A DNA stretch of 64,000 bases from Microthyrium microscopicum (lineage: Eukaryota; Ascomycota; Dothideomycetes; Microthyriales; Microthyriaceae), in contig MU004238.1 of assembly GCA_010405405.1 (NCBI GenBank), positions 135,530-199,529 of the forward strand, in the 5' to 3' direction. Within the stretch, counting starts at the first letter, position 1. The number at the start of each line of letters is the position of its first letter. Positions 34,054 through 44,785 of the stretch are shown one piece after another. Under the pieces are notes generated by a model. It searched no databases. It was not told where the DNA came from and saw only the letters and a list, made by a program, of their open reading frames with translations. The translations under genes were made by a program, and so were the position numbers.

Positions 34054-34773
34054 TCAGCTCGCGGAGATGATTTCGAAGAGATTGTTAGAAGTAGAAGCTA
34101 GCTCCTTCCATTTGAGCTGCAGATGGGAATGGCTTGAGTCGCTTAGACTGGTTTGTGCCAAGACAAGATGGATGTTGAGCAACAGTAGTGAAAGTGTTGA
34201 TATAAAATACAGTCTTGGTGTTGTTATGTACATGGACCTCGAAATGAGTGCCAGATTGTTGGCTTTCTTCAAGTGATTGTAGGTGAAAATGAATTGCTCT
34301 GGCAAAAGTAGCAATGGCATTCGAAGCGGCAATGGCCGAATGCCAATCTCACCACTTTTCCCAGAGCCTTCCTTGTTGTTTTTAATGTTGAATGCTAATT
34401 TGCAAGCCGCCTTGAATCTAGCATTTGTAGCATTGTCGTCAGGACTGAAAATCTTGACGAAGTCCTCGTCCATCGCATCTCCATTATCCCAAGTGGGATT
34501 AAACGGATCCCATGTCGGGTCCATAGAGCGAATTTGAAATTCAACAACAGCATCCGGGTTGGTTCCATCAATCCAGTGAGGAAATCTGAGACCTCTCGCC
34601 CAGAAAAGTATATCAGAGGATTTTGAGAGACTATATAGGTACAGTGGCTGGCGTTGTTGATGTTGAAAGAATGACGATGGCCAAAGTCGAACGATTGAAC
34701 GAGTTATATACCCGAATCGCCAGCTGAATCCAATGTTCTGTCCATCAAAAAGCAATCGTAGAACTCCATGCAA
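34054..34773 (-). CDS. Hypothetical protein, 239 codons
   Basis: This is an uninterrupted frame with a coherent central part (SMDPTWDPFNPTWDNGDAMD, then DEDFVKIFSPDDNATNARF) and a hydrophobic segment near the C-terminus (YFISTLSLLLLNIHLVLA). No domain is recognised, and the first ~60 codons may be leader sequence. It belongs to the same run of unrecognised minus-strand genes as its downstream neighbours, and its stop is 2 nt from the next ATG. Confidence 0.4.
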   Translation of the reverse strand: MHGVLRLLFDGQNIGFSWRFGYITRSIVRLWPSSFFQHQQRQPLYLYSLSKSSDILFWARGLRFPHWIDGTNPDAVVEFQIRSMDPTWDPFNPTWDNGDAMDEDFVKIFSPDDNATNARFKAACKLAFNIKNNKEGSGKSGEIGIRPLPLRMPLLLLPEQFIFTYNHLKKANNLALISRSMYITTPRLYFISTLSLLLLNIHLVLAQTSLSDSSHSHLQLKWKELASTSNNLFEIISAS

Positions 34774-35131
34774 GCTGTGGTAGCAATAGACCTACAGCAA
34801 TAAGAATGCATCGGCACGAGAGAGTTGTTGATGGTACTTTTGTTTTTAGCATTGTTCAAAATGCAAAGTTCTGTTGCATAACCGATAATTGTGAGTCGGT
34901 AAATAGAGAGAAGCGATAAGTTGCGATACAATCAGTAAGATGTTAGTGGTTGTCACAATTGATCAAGAGGGCAAACCGCAGCAGGACAATCAGCGAGTCG
35001 GGGTCCATTCCTTTGTTACGAAACAGCAACAGAAAATATTGCTTGCTGTACTGATAGTATCAAGGAAAATAAGTTTGCGACCAGCCGCATTCATCATTGT
35101 TACTAAGTTATATTCGTACAGGGTATCGTTT
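34774..35131. other. Intergenic
   Basis: This is a 358-bp AT-rich spacer between the hypothetical gene at 34054-34773 and the 3' end of CTP1. No gene is seen. Confidence 0.4.
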
Positions 35132-36630
35132 TTAGATGTACTAGAACTCATTAGCAACCAACCATCAGCAAGGCTGAGGACAATCATGGAATAACATACC
35201 TTTCCAGTGGGATCTATCTTATCAAACACATCCATCGATTTCTCATATCTGTGAACTGCATTAGCGCCAAGCTACTCAAAATAAGAAGACAACTCACATG
35301 GTAAACACAATCCCGCCACTCAAAATCAGCCGTGCCAAACGCGGAACTGCCCCTGACCAGAATGTCAAGACGCCCTCTTCCTTGAATATCCGCGTAGCAC
35401 AAACAAAGCTGTTCTTGTATTCCTTTCGTGCTTCGATCGATTGCATACGTGTCTTGATGGTATCTAGCGGCATAGTGACATACCTGCGAAGACTTAGCAG
35501 CATGCCATTGACTTAGGTGTTAGTGAGCATACACTGTGATAATTCCGGCAAGTGCTCCCAAGCCGAATGTGCTCATTGCGCCTAGCTTCTCCCCTGGAGC
35601 CACATAGCTTTGCGCCATTTGCCTCAATGTTGTATAACTACCAAATCTTGTCGCGGAGTTTGCTGCTTGACGAGCTGTGGTGGGTACGAAGCCTTGGAAG
35701 AAGCCGCGAATGCCCTTTTCTCTAGCAATGACCATGGATCCGTGTATGAAGCCGCGCATGCGAGGTTGTGCTCGTTTTCGATCGTCTATTCTATAATGAT
35801 ATCAGTCTCTGGGACACAGCTGTTTTGAAAAGGGTTGCGAACAGTTGTGTCTTGATACTCTCTGTGGGGGTGACTGCGAGTAGTGATTCAGTTACTCCAG
35901 CCCCGAAGCCTGCTATTACGTTGCCTGGGCCAGAAACTTTGCCTTCCGCGTCGGCAAGCATAGACTTGTATTGATCAAAAGCAACGAATCCTGACGCTTA
36001 ATTAGCACGACGCGTGTGACAAAGATCAAATAGGACACACGAATTGCTGCTTTGAGGGAATTTCCAAATATCAGTGTAGTGCATCCGGCATACCACTGCG
36101 AGCCAAATGGTGGCCATGGGAGTTTCTTTCCGTCAGGTAGCCTGCGGTTCAATTGTGTCCGTGTCTTTGCGACTGAGTACGGTTAGAAAGTGAACGCGAG
36201 TAGTTCTGTGACGATATGACAGGCGTGCCAGTGAATTGCAATCTCTACCATCGCAGTCTTCAACAAGGCAAAGCTTTTGTACCCAGCGTGTTCAACCCGA
36301 TGTTCGCATCTTTACGCATTCAAAGGGAATTGAAGCGCTCGATATTGAAGCTTAGCGAATGGTAGACATGACAATCGGTGGGCGCGTGTCGTTCTTTCGA
36401 TATGGAGGGGCATATGCGTACATTCGGCGGGATATGTGATGGCTGCAAAAAGTTAGCTGTAGATCTCGGGACTACAAATGATAGAACATACCAATCTCGA
36501 CAGCTCCAGCAGTAGCTCCAGCTATAATAGACCGCATAGCACTCGGCTATACCTCCTCGTTAGCTGTATTGCTCAATTGACCCCACAGATGCAATCTTAC
36601 CCTCTTCCTGTCTGGATGGGCAGCCGCCAT
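35132..36630 (-). CDS. CTP1: Mitochondrial tricarboxylate (citrate) carrier CTP1
   Basis: Nine exons (36630-36601, 36546-36492, 36442-36422, 36172-36041, 35990-35843, 35790-35533, 35483-35298, 35248-35200, 35140-35132) join exactly to 295 residues, the normal length for this carrier. The three mitochondrial-carrier repeats show their PX[DE]XX[KR] motifs as PAEFAK, PTESIK and PLDTIK. Family blocks include FGSQWYAGCTTLIFGNSLKA, KTQLIDDRKRAQPRMRGF and GFVPTTARQAANSATRFGSY. The protein exchanges citrate/isocitrate across the inner mitochondrial membrane and supplies cytosolic acetyl-CoA precursors. Intron 3 is 249 bp while all others are 49-59 bp. The last exon holds only two codons plus the stop. 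It is divergent from MAM33. Confidence 0.95.
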
Positions 36631-36937
36631 AGTGGCTAATTGACACGACGATTCGTGCTGCTACCAGTCTCAAGGAGCAAGCTCTAGAAGTAAACAAAGA
36701 ATGAAGATGGGAAAAAAAGTTTAGTGCATATGATTCATGGTATTGTTATCCGCACTCGGAGAGCTCCACATGCATGTAACTCTCGGTATGCCGACACGTT
36801 GCCGATTTGCCCGATTTTAGTGGCTTGACACGGACCTAGAACACCGAAAAGATTCGAGAAACTTTATACGACTTCTACAATTAATACCATCATACACCAA
36901 CAACCTCCATTTCCTCCCTTCCTCTACCATCTCCAAG
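36631..36937. promoter_or_regulatory. 307-bp bidirectional promoter CTP1 / MAM33
   Basis: The two start codons are divergent and 307 bp apart, so the two mitochondrial genes share one control region. No element was securely recognised. Confidence 0.7.
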
Positions 36938-38097
36938 ATGCTCACAATTAGATCATTGGTGCGTTCGGCGCCTAGAACCATCTCACAATTGAGTGCGCGA
37001 TCCTTCAGACAAACGCAGGCATTCAGAATAGCACCGATTGCCTCATCCTTCAGACTTTCATCCCCTATATCCAGATTCGGCGCTGCTTTCTCTACATCAA
37101 GTCGCAAACTTACAGGTATGATGGATGGAGCTTTGCTGAAGTCATAAACTAATGGAGAATAGATGATCAGCTATCTGTCAAGCTTGCACAGGAGATTAGC
37201 GTCGAGAAAGATCTTGGTGAAACAGAATCGAGGAGCGCAGAACAAAAAGCCGAATTAGATGAGTTTCTCAAGGCCGCTGAATTCAGTGTAAGCTACCAAG
37301 CAACTCATATGACTTACTGCTCGTTGCTAACATGCTCAGCTTACCGACACTCCGGATACGCAAGAAATCATCCTTACAAAGACCCACGTTAACGAGACGT
37401 AAGCAATTCGCACACTAAACCATTGACCACATAATAACAATTCCCCACAGTATCAAAGTAACCTTCTCCATCGCCGATATCAACAACATGAACGACGAGC
37501 CAATGTTCGATCCAGAAAGTGGTGAAGATGGCGAGGCACCGTTGGCAAACCAAGCATCATTACAAGGCTCCACCCCTCGTACCGCGCCAGAAGATCAAAT
37601 CGAGGAGAACGAGCCAGAAGACCAAGAGATGCCAGAAGAGAGCTTTCCAGTCAACCTAAACATTCAAATCGTCAAGACCGGAAAGCCAGGTGCGATCGTG
37701 GTTGATGCTTCTGCACAATATGGCGAAATCAACGTAGAGTCCTTTGCCTACTTTGCAGATGGCAATCTCGCGCAAGCGAGCTCATTTGATGCGGAGAAGC
37801 AACGGTCAAATGCGTATGCTGGACCACCATTCGGAAACCTTGATGCTGATTTACAGGTAAGTCTTGCTCATTTGCCCTCTCCCTGACTGGACGCTAATTT
37901 AATGTTCCAGGAACTCATCAACCAGTATCTTGCGGACCGTGGTATCAACGCAGCTCTCGCAGACTTTGTTTCAGACTACATTGACTACAAGGAGCAGCGC
38001 GAGTATGTGTCGTGGCTCGAGAGTAAGTTTTCATTCTTGTCGCTCGGCTGGATTCCCCACTAACGTACCTGTAGATGTTAAGGAGTTCATCGACTAG
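36938..38097 (+). CDS. MAM33: MAM33/p32 family mitochondrial matrix acidic protein
   Basis: Six exons (36938-37115, 37163-37287, 37340-37398, 37451-37856, 37911-38022, 38075-38097) encode 300 residues. The N-terminal ~55 residues are rich in Arg and Ser without acidic residues (RSLVRSAPRTISQL), a mitochondrial presequence. The mature part is acidic, with a central disordered insertion (QIEENEPEDQEMPEESFPVN). The p32 core ends with the characteristic LINQYLADRGINAALADFVS and YKEQREYVSWLENVKEFID. These proteins form doughnut-shaped trimers in the matrix and are linked to oxidative phosphorylation and mitoribosome function. All junctions keep the frame (301 codons). Confidence 0.93.
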
Positions 38098-38846
38098 GTG
38101 GATGTGAAAGGATAAAGAAGCTGTACAATACATATTTTGGAACGGTGTAAAATGATTCCCCAGCTGTTAATTTGAAAAGCTTTACGCTACATCTCCGCTG
38201 AGCAATGTTTCAATATCCTGCTATACGTGCTTAATTCCTACTAATCAACATACTAATCAAGCACTATATGGTTAGCTTTCTTGGCTTGTACTCGTCGTAG
38301 GTGGCAATCCAAGTCTAGGAGTCAAGAGAGTGCTCACTGGTGTAGAAAATTGAAAAGTTAACAAAGTTTAGATCCTGTTGCTTTTAACTTTCCAAAGGAT
38401 CAACGCCAGTTGCTAAAAATAGGATTTAAATGGCAGGCTGAGTGGTTGAAACCTTGCGCTACTGCAACCTAAAATTGATATAATGAATTCAATTGGCTGT
38501 TGCTGGCATAAAGGACCGTAATATGGTAATAGTTTTGTAGATCATTTCCCTAGCATCTTGGATCGTGGGAATTATCGTGTTGTGGGCCTTCTTGGCCTTG
38601 TTCCAGAGGGAGCAGCCTCCTTTTTCCCACCAATTCCTTTTAATAAGTAAATGTTAACATGACTCCTGTTTCGCCGCAGATGCTTGCTTTTTACCATGTT
38701 CGTTCCTAGTCCTTCTTGATTTTTCAACTTTTATTCATTCGCTTCAAATACTGCTGGTGTGCATCGTACTTCTCCTGAGTCTATAATACACGCAGTATTC
38801 ACTCAGATAATTACTTCTCGCATTCTTTAATACAATAATCGTAATC
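38098..38846. promoter_or_regulatory. Intergenic, promoter of the four-TM gene
   Basis: These 749 bp hold the MAM33 3' UTR and the promoter of the next gene. A pyrimidine-rich run with CT tracts precedes the 38847 ATG, as usual for fungal promoters. No gene is seen. Confidence 0.4.
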
Positions 38847-39896
38847 ATGGACAACTCTGGTGCTCCTCACGCTTCCAACGACATCCCTCCACCCGCCCAC
38901 GCCACTCAACAGCCAATATCACAATACGTCCCACCTACAACCTCAGGATCAGAAGCAGTCCTCAATGAGAAATCGTCTAAGAAGCGCCGCACTCCATACG
39001 CATTCGACCGCACTCGCTTGATTCTCCGCGGCGCCGCCGTTCTCGCAGAAGTCATCGCATTCTTCATCGTTGTCGGCGTCAGCGCAAAATGCATGTCCGA
39101 TTCAAGTGGCTACTTTGGTTGTTCAGAATGGGGTGAACTCCTCTTCGTAAGTTTTCCACCATCTCAAAACAATTGACCTGTCTAACATATAACTCAGGTC
39201 GGACTCGCTCTAATCTGGAACGCCGCCGAATTCATCACGCTCTGCATCAACCGCCGCGGCATCCATCCCGGCGCGCATATCGCTCTCGATCTCATCATCT
39301 TCGGACTCCTCGTCGGGCCAGCGAGTATCTACATCGTCGTTAATTCGGACAACTATTACTACGACTGCAGCGACTTGTACAATGACCCCGAGCTCACGAA
39401 CTCTGGCTGCTCGGAGAATGCGAGACCGTTTCAAAGCGCGAACTTTGCAGCTGGCGCGTTCATGATCATCGCTGGTCTCTTACATTTCGTCTTATTCATA
39501 TTTGCGTGTATCACTGTACACCGATGGCGTCGAACACGCAAGGAGGAACGACGTGCGCTGGACCAGTATAGATATGGTGGAGGCGGAATGATGGTTGCGG
39601 GTGGAGGAGCAATGGACCCGAACCAAGCGTATGTTATCACGTATGCCAATGGGCAGCAGGTTCTTGTGCCGCCGCAGAATCAGTTGGGCATGCAGAATGC
39701 GATGGGGGCTGGCGGTGTGCCGATACAGCCTGTGACTCCTGTGCCTGGCCAAAATTATCCGATGGCGAGGCCGGCTGGACAGCAGCCGTACGATCAGTCA
39801 AGGGATGGTATATCGTCTGTTTCATCGCCGGCGTCTCATCAACTACATCCAGTTGCAGAGTCGGCAGAGTTGCATAAGCAGGAAGACGTACGATGA
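38847..39896 (+). CDS. Four-TM MARVEL-like membrane protein, function unknown
   Basis: Two exons (38847-39146, 39198-39896; 51-bp intron) encode 332 residues. A Pro/Gln-rich N-terminal tail and a basic patch (SSKKRRTPYAFDRTRL) precede four hydrophobic helices at about residues 58-80, 101-118, 128-148 and 184-210. The extracellular/lumenal loop between helices 3 and 4 contains conserved-type Cys residues (YYYDCSDLY ... SGCSENARPF). The cytoplasmic C-terminal tail is Gly/Gln/Pro-rich. The topology matches MARVEL-domain proteins of fungal plasma membranes, which often sit in eisosome-like domains. The assignment is by topology only. Confidence 0.7.
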
Positions 39897-40650
39897 TTCG
39901 ATAGATGTGAAGGTCTAAGAGAAGTAAAGGTGTTTTTAAATTGTTGCTTATACCCTGACGATGCGACTCATAGCGAAGAACTTATACTTAATGTAAAATC
40001 ATCGAATATAAATACTGTCAAAAGACTTGCGATACTACCGGCGCTCTGAGCATATTTTTCACGTTTCTTGATTGGGATGTAATCGACAGCATTTGTAAGT
40101 CATTCATCCTTTTGTTCTACGTTGCTCAATATATCGAAAGGAGTTGTCCTCTGTGGATGGCGAGAAGAGCTTGATCAGAGCACTGTCAGATATTCAATCG
40201 CAGTATTGATTTGACGACATGAACAGAAAGTGAAAAGAGAACCAACATACCTGAAGGCTGAAGCCATTTCAATCCCATCGGTCTCACTGTACTCCGATTA
40301 CAACTATCTCGCAACTTGCCCTGATCTGTCGCTGTCATGTCTAGACCCCGCTTAGAACAACAGCTCCTTTGGTGTAACGGTTTGTACAATGTGTTCTCAT
40401 CATGACTGAAGTCATCCGACATTGGAATGGAACCCGCAGGCGAGAGTCCATTTGGAAGGCAGCTTCAATTGAGGGCAATATAGATACTGTATATTGAACC
40501 ACCACCAAATCAACCTATCATCGCAGGGCTTTCAAGCTATTGAATACCCCAAATGCATCTTTGAGCAAAACTTACGGAAGCGAGTGTTGGACTGATGATA
40601 TCTTCCAACATGTCATACAAGAAGAAGCATATGAATGCTACTATCATGAC
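39897..40650. other. Intergenic
   Basis: About 750 bp between the four-TM gene and the SURNod19-like pseudogene. No supportable gene is seen; the short minus-strand frame at 40422-40186 has no resemblance to known families. Confidence 0.35.
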
Positions 40651-40659
40651 CAAACACCA

Positions 40660-41938
40660 TCCACAACCAACATCATAGAGTCTTCTATCCAGTATACCAG
40701 TATCTTCACAACCGCCCTCCTCGCAACACTCACCAACGGCGCCGCAATATCAGGCCAAAGTCCAAGTACATTCCCCTCTACATTACCAATACATCCAGAT
40801 CTAACTAACACCCGCTAGAAATCATCGCCCGTCAATACATACCAACTTCATCTCAAGGCGGCGCCCTCGGACCCGACACTGACCTAGCACCAATTCACTC
40901 CATCGAGAAGCTAACTCCTAAACTCAACACCAACGCATCCGCAAAAAGTTCTGTTTCGGCACCTGCCACGTTCCCTGCGCCAAACAACTCTCCATCGGTA
41001 TCGACCGTCTCTCCAAAGCCTACGACCTAACCGGCGCTCTCGCATTCGTCAAACGCATCTCCGGTCTCTGCGACGGCGATCGTTCACTCCTCTGGGGCGT
41101 CGGCATCCCGGAATTCAGCAACGGCACACGCACCTCCGACGTAGGAGGTAGTATATACAACCACCATGTATTTGCGCGCAATCTGGATCGACAGGTTAGT
41201 ATGCATATCTGTCCCGGTGAGTTTGCCAATGGGACGGATTTGACTGGTGCGGACACGATTATTAATAGCCAGACGGATCGGGAAGTGACGAACTATGCGT
41301 ATGAGAATGTCAAAAGTGTGCATACGATCAAGGCAGTGATCGGCTGGACTTACTTGCTGAGTTTATGAATTATCGGGACAAACCAGCTGAGTTGGTCGTC
41401 GCCTTGGACTTTGAATATTTGCGTGGTGAACCAGACGGCTATCTTAACGCGCAGGGCATTATGTTTTCAGCGGCGAGGTGCAATGAGATGTCGTTCACGG
41501 CGCCTCATAAGCAGTCTACGGTCAGGAGTGATAAGTGGATTGTGCCGGCTGATATGGTGCTCATTAATGCTCGTGGCCATTAGCATGATGGGGGCGTTGG
41601 GATGAAGGTCTTTGTTGATGGGAAGGAGATTTGTAGTACTGTGCCGACTTATGAGAAGATGGATAATCATAGTAGTGGTGAGGAGGCGCAGTGGAATATT
41701 AGGGAGACGAGTTTGTGTTCGACGAATTATCAGTTAAAGAAAGGGGATGAGTTTACAATCCAGTCGGACTAGATACTGTCAAGTATTCTCAGTATGTCGC
41801 GCTAGAATATTTGTGGTTTTCTATAACTAACATCTGCATAGGCGCAAAGGAACAAGTGGACAAACGGAGGGGCTTGCTGCCATGTTATCAGTCAGTTTTG
41901 GCTTGCCTGGCGGTGTTGATGCGTCGATTCTAGTGTGA
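40660..41938 (+). pseudogene. SURNod19-type secreted protein, inactivated
   Basis: The translation follows the stress-up-regulated Nod19 family (a secreted protein with an EYL/RGHMHDGG-type core) but in changing frames. A hydrophobic secretion-like start is at 40680-40750, followed by a likely GTACAT...CTAG intron and ARQYIPTSSQGGALGPDTDL. A frame change at an A-run (about 40944) precedes LTGALAFVKRISGLCDGDRS and GGSIYNHHVFARNLDRQ. Another change at about 41336 precedes LLAEFMNYRDKPAELVVALD and DKWIVPADMVLINARGH. A TAG at 41581-41583 stands where the family has Met (RGH-M-HDGG). A further break follows QSD at about 41770. At least four lesions make loss of function nearly certain. The rest of the sequence is well preserved, so decay is recent. 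Confidence 0.8.
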
Positions 41939-42050
41939 TAGCATGCATTTCCGATAGAGAATCGACGTTTGTTCTCACATAAAGCTTCATCAGAGTCAAA
42001 TGTTACTTGATTCATAGCTATAGCGATGAGACATATTCCCTACATACAAA

Positions 42051-42670
42051 CTACTTGCACAGATTGAATCCTTTATCACTGTCATTACCAGTGCTCGAAT
42101 CCCTAACCTTATGGCACATGATTCCGCAGAAATGGCCATCAGTCTCACTATAGACTATGCGGCATGGGCCTGGATCTTGCTTTGGTTTCTTATTCCATGC
42201 ATAGTCCGGCGGATCTTTATTTCCCTTCTTCTCAAGAATGGGAAACTCGAGTACATTGACTTTCTTGGAATTGCATGCGGCGTTAGGCCATTTGATGCCA
42301 TCAAAGTTCTGGAAAACATGTGGATAGTTGCTCGCTGTATGGATGTTTTTTCCAGAGGGGGAACGTTTGGCTAGGCTGAGGAGTGTTAGACTGGGGTCTC
42401 ATGCAGAGTAATGAATTGAACTAAAGGTGTGTGTACATATGCTGGATATGTAGGAAGGGAAGAAAATGAGAGTGCCTACTTCTGAGCATAAGTCAGGTCA
42501 AATGACAGTTTCTCGGTCTGTTTTCCTGAGCCGAGAGTACATGATACTGATGCCAGTGCCTGAATTGTCTATTAGTATGCAGATATATAATGCCTAATCA
42601 TCGAACTGACCGCAGCAGAGGCGATATTCGCAGCTCCTATAGCGAGAAGTAGAGTGGATGTTCCGACCAT
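42051..42670 (-). CDS. Secreted guanyl-preferring ribonuclease-like protein (N1/T1 family)
   Basis: Three exons (42670-42611, 42559-42480, 42375-42051; introns of 51 and 104 bp) join exactly to 154 residues. Residues 1-20 form a signal peptide (LLLAIGAANIASAA). The mature protein shows the microbial RNase N1/T1 pattern in order: a YPH motif (Tyr64, His66), EFPI (Glu90), an Arg in PCRIVY (Arg119), His135, and Phe150 with the terminal Cys153. These correspond to the RNase T1 active-site residues Y38, H40, E58, R77, H92 and F100, so catalysis is plausible. It is longer than RNase T1 because of a ~40-residue N-terminal extension and a Lys-rich insert near 95-113, as in some ribotoxins and RNase-like effectors. 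Whether it acts on host, competitor or environmental RNA cannot be told. It lies beside a decayed secreted-protein gene. Confidence 0.85.
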
Positions 42671-43412
42671 GGCGATGAGTGAATGATTCCTTGTTGACTT
42701 CCAGGTCTCAACTACAACTGCGCCTATATATGAATTTATATTCTTCTTCATTCTCGAGGCGATATGTTACATATTATTCTTTAGCGAGCTGACACGAAAA
42801 CAACGATCGATTCATCCACGGACTTTCTCCATGTTGCTATTGGTAACGTTGGAGTAACTCGTCCATAGCGAGCTTGTACCAAAGCCAAGCACCTACGACT
42901 TATCTTGAGGCTGCCGGTCAGAAGTTGGTGCAACTCCTCCGCCTCCAGGACTATAACCTGCGGCGTTGGTACATCTGCGCTACGTCCCGAATTGATAGAC
43001 ACCCGAGAGTTACCAAGTGAGAGCCGTTTCTCCATGGCTCTAGCCTAGTTATCAGCTTTGGACCCCGCTTACGAGAGATACCAAAGCATTCCGTGTGCAA
43101 CTATCGTTCCTGAACTATTATCGATTGCTGCTTACTTTTTGTAGTACATATGACCGCAGTTTCAAGGGTGTGTCGCACCTGCTCCATCGTGACCTTGAAC
43201 CATGCTCTTGCCCAATGAGAAGCTCAATGGGGGCAGCCTTGTTTTATCAGCCAATCAGAAAGCCAGTAAAAGCGAGTCTTGGCAGCCTTGTGCTGTTACC
43301 TTACCTCAACGTGCACCTCCAGGTCAACACCTCAGGCTAACTGCAACCTCTTTCCCCTCTCTCCTCTGTTACCAAAACAAATCTTCGATTCACTCCACGA
43401 CTCACATCAATC
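42671..43412. promoter_or_regulatory. Divergent intergenic region RNase / DUF3632-like gene
   Basis: These 742 bp separate two divergent starts. A minus-strand frame of 84 codons (43035-42781) has no recognisable features and is left uncalled. The rest is presumably promoter sequence. Confidence 0.4.
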
Positions 43413-44539
43413 TTGGACAACGGCATGTCTCAGTCCAACCTCCTCAACCTCCAAATGGAGGGAACCCCGGGATCGTGGATAGTTGAAGACATGCTCTTTG
43501 ACATCCTTACCGCCTACCTTCCTATAGTCAGCCCCGTTACCGCTCTCGAAGCCGCCCAGGAAATCGACAAGTTATTTCCTTCTCATCGAGCAGAAATAGC
43601 TGGCGAGGAGAGAGAAAGCCCAGGCAGCTTCTTGGCCGAATTCTGGGATCTGTTCTTTCGTGTAAGATGTTACTCTCAAACCGCCCTTTCTTGACCACAC
43701 TCGATGAAAAAAGTAACAATTTTTCTCCCCTCGCATTTGATTGCTTCCATAGAGCGCGTGCCCAAGGGAGTGCAATGGATGTCGTCGAATGCGATGGCTC
43801 ATGGAACGTATTTTATGTTTTTATCGTGGGAAGACCATTTGGTGTTTTCAAAGCGTCCTGGCCTTCGTTATCCAATGCTGATCGATTGCAGGTCACATCC
43901 CAAATCAGTTACGCAACTGATGGCATGGATCGTGCTGTCCAGCTCATCCAAGCATTGCATGGCTTGCCTTCAGAGACGATCCAGCTTCAGGGAGATCGTA
44001 GTGCGGAGTTGTGGTCCGACCTACCATACATGTCAATGGCCTGGTCTGAGCGCTTCAACCGTAAGTTTCTGTGTATTCGAGTATCGCTACAGTTGTGCTA
44101 ATGTGATCTAGAAACCACAGAGTTGAAAAAACAGAGGAACTTGATCGGCCTCAGAGCTCTGATGATGAATGAAGACATTGGAGGAGGACACGCTCGAGCT
44201 CTGCGCAGCCTGCAGAATAGCTTTGAATGCGAGCTGGACAGTCCGGACGATCCCGTTGTCATGCAGGGTCACCTTCCAATTGCGCTCGTCTGGCTTGAGG
44301 TCTCCACATTGAAGCTGTGGCAATGCTGTAAGGAAGAAGCGCTCCAGCAAGAAGATTCCGCTATCACGATTTGGGAGGGCAAGAAGGGCTTTTCTACGGC
44401 TCGATTCCAATTCTGGCTAGACAGACTGATCCAGAAAGAAATGCGTCAAGGTCTGGACGAAGTCTACGCGGAGCAGGTGGAACGAGTCCTGAGAAATATG
44501 ACAAAGATCATGGGAGACAAGGCCGCCGGCGCCATATAG
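43413..44539 (+). CDS. DUF3632-like fungal protein, function unknown
   Basis: Three exons (43413-43661, 43892-44060, 44112-44539) join to 281 residues. The pattern FLAEFWDLFFR (exon 1) joined to VTSQISYATDGMDRAVQLIQ (exon 2), then LHGLPSETIQLQGDRSAELW and WSDLPYMSMAWSERFN, matches the uncharacterised Pezizomycotina family DUF3632 (FWxxFxxIAxQIPxxHxxQDRLVxLIxAL). The C-terminal exon is helical (FQFWLDRLIQKEMRQGLDEV). Intron 1 is 229 bp; a shorter intron ending at 43753 would break the frame, so the longer one is preferred. An in-frame Met five codons downstream of the chosen start is an alternative. The protein is probably soluble and cytoplasmic. No function is known. Confidence 0.72.
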
Positions 44540-44785
44540 CAGGTCAGCTCAGCAAATGCTTGGGCGAAAGGGGTCACTGTACATTATTTAGCTGCCTACC
44601 TGAGGCTACATGATAGCCAGATAAATGGGCTATAACCATCGACCCCATTTGAAAGCATCGTCAGTCGATATTCCCGTGACAAATTTATGATGTATGTGGT
44701 AACCATTTATGGCTACCTTTAAAAATATACATTTGCTATCTATCTCTGGGAACAGCTCAGCTTGATACCATACCGGTTGACCAGT

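Noticed and set aside
28408-34773. RIP as the cause of gene decay in the accessory tract
   Set aside because: Lesions are mostly single-base frame changes, base composition is not strongly AT-shifted, and no long duplicated copy is present.
42781-43035. 84-codon minus-strand frame upstream of the RNase
   Set aside because: Sequence is plausible but has no family, no introns and no context; more likely promoter sequence.
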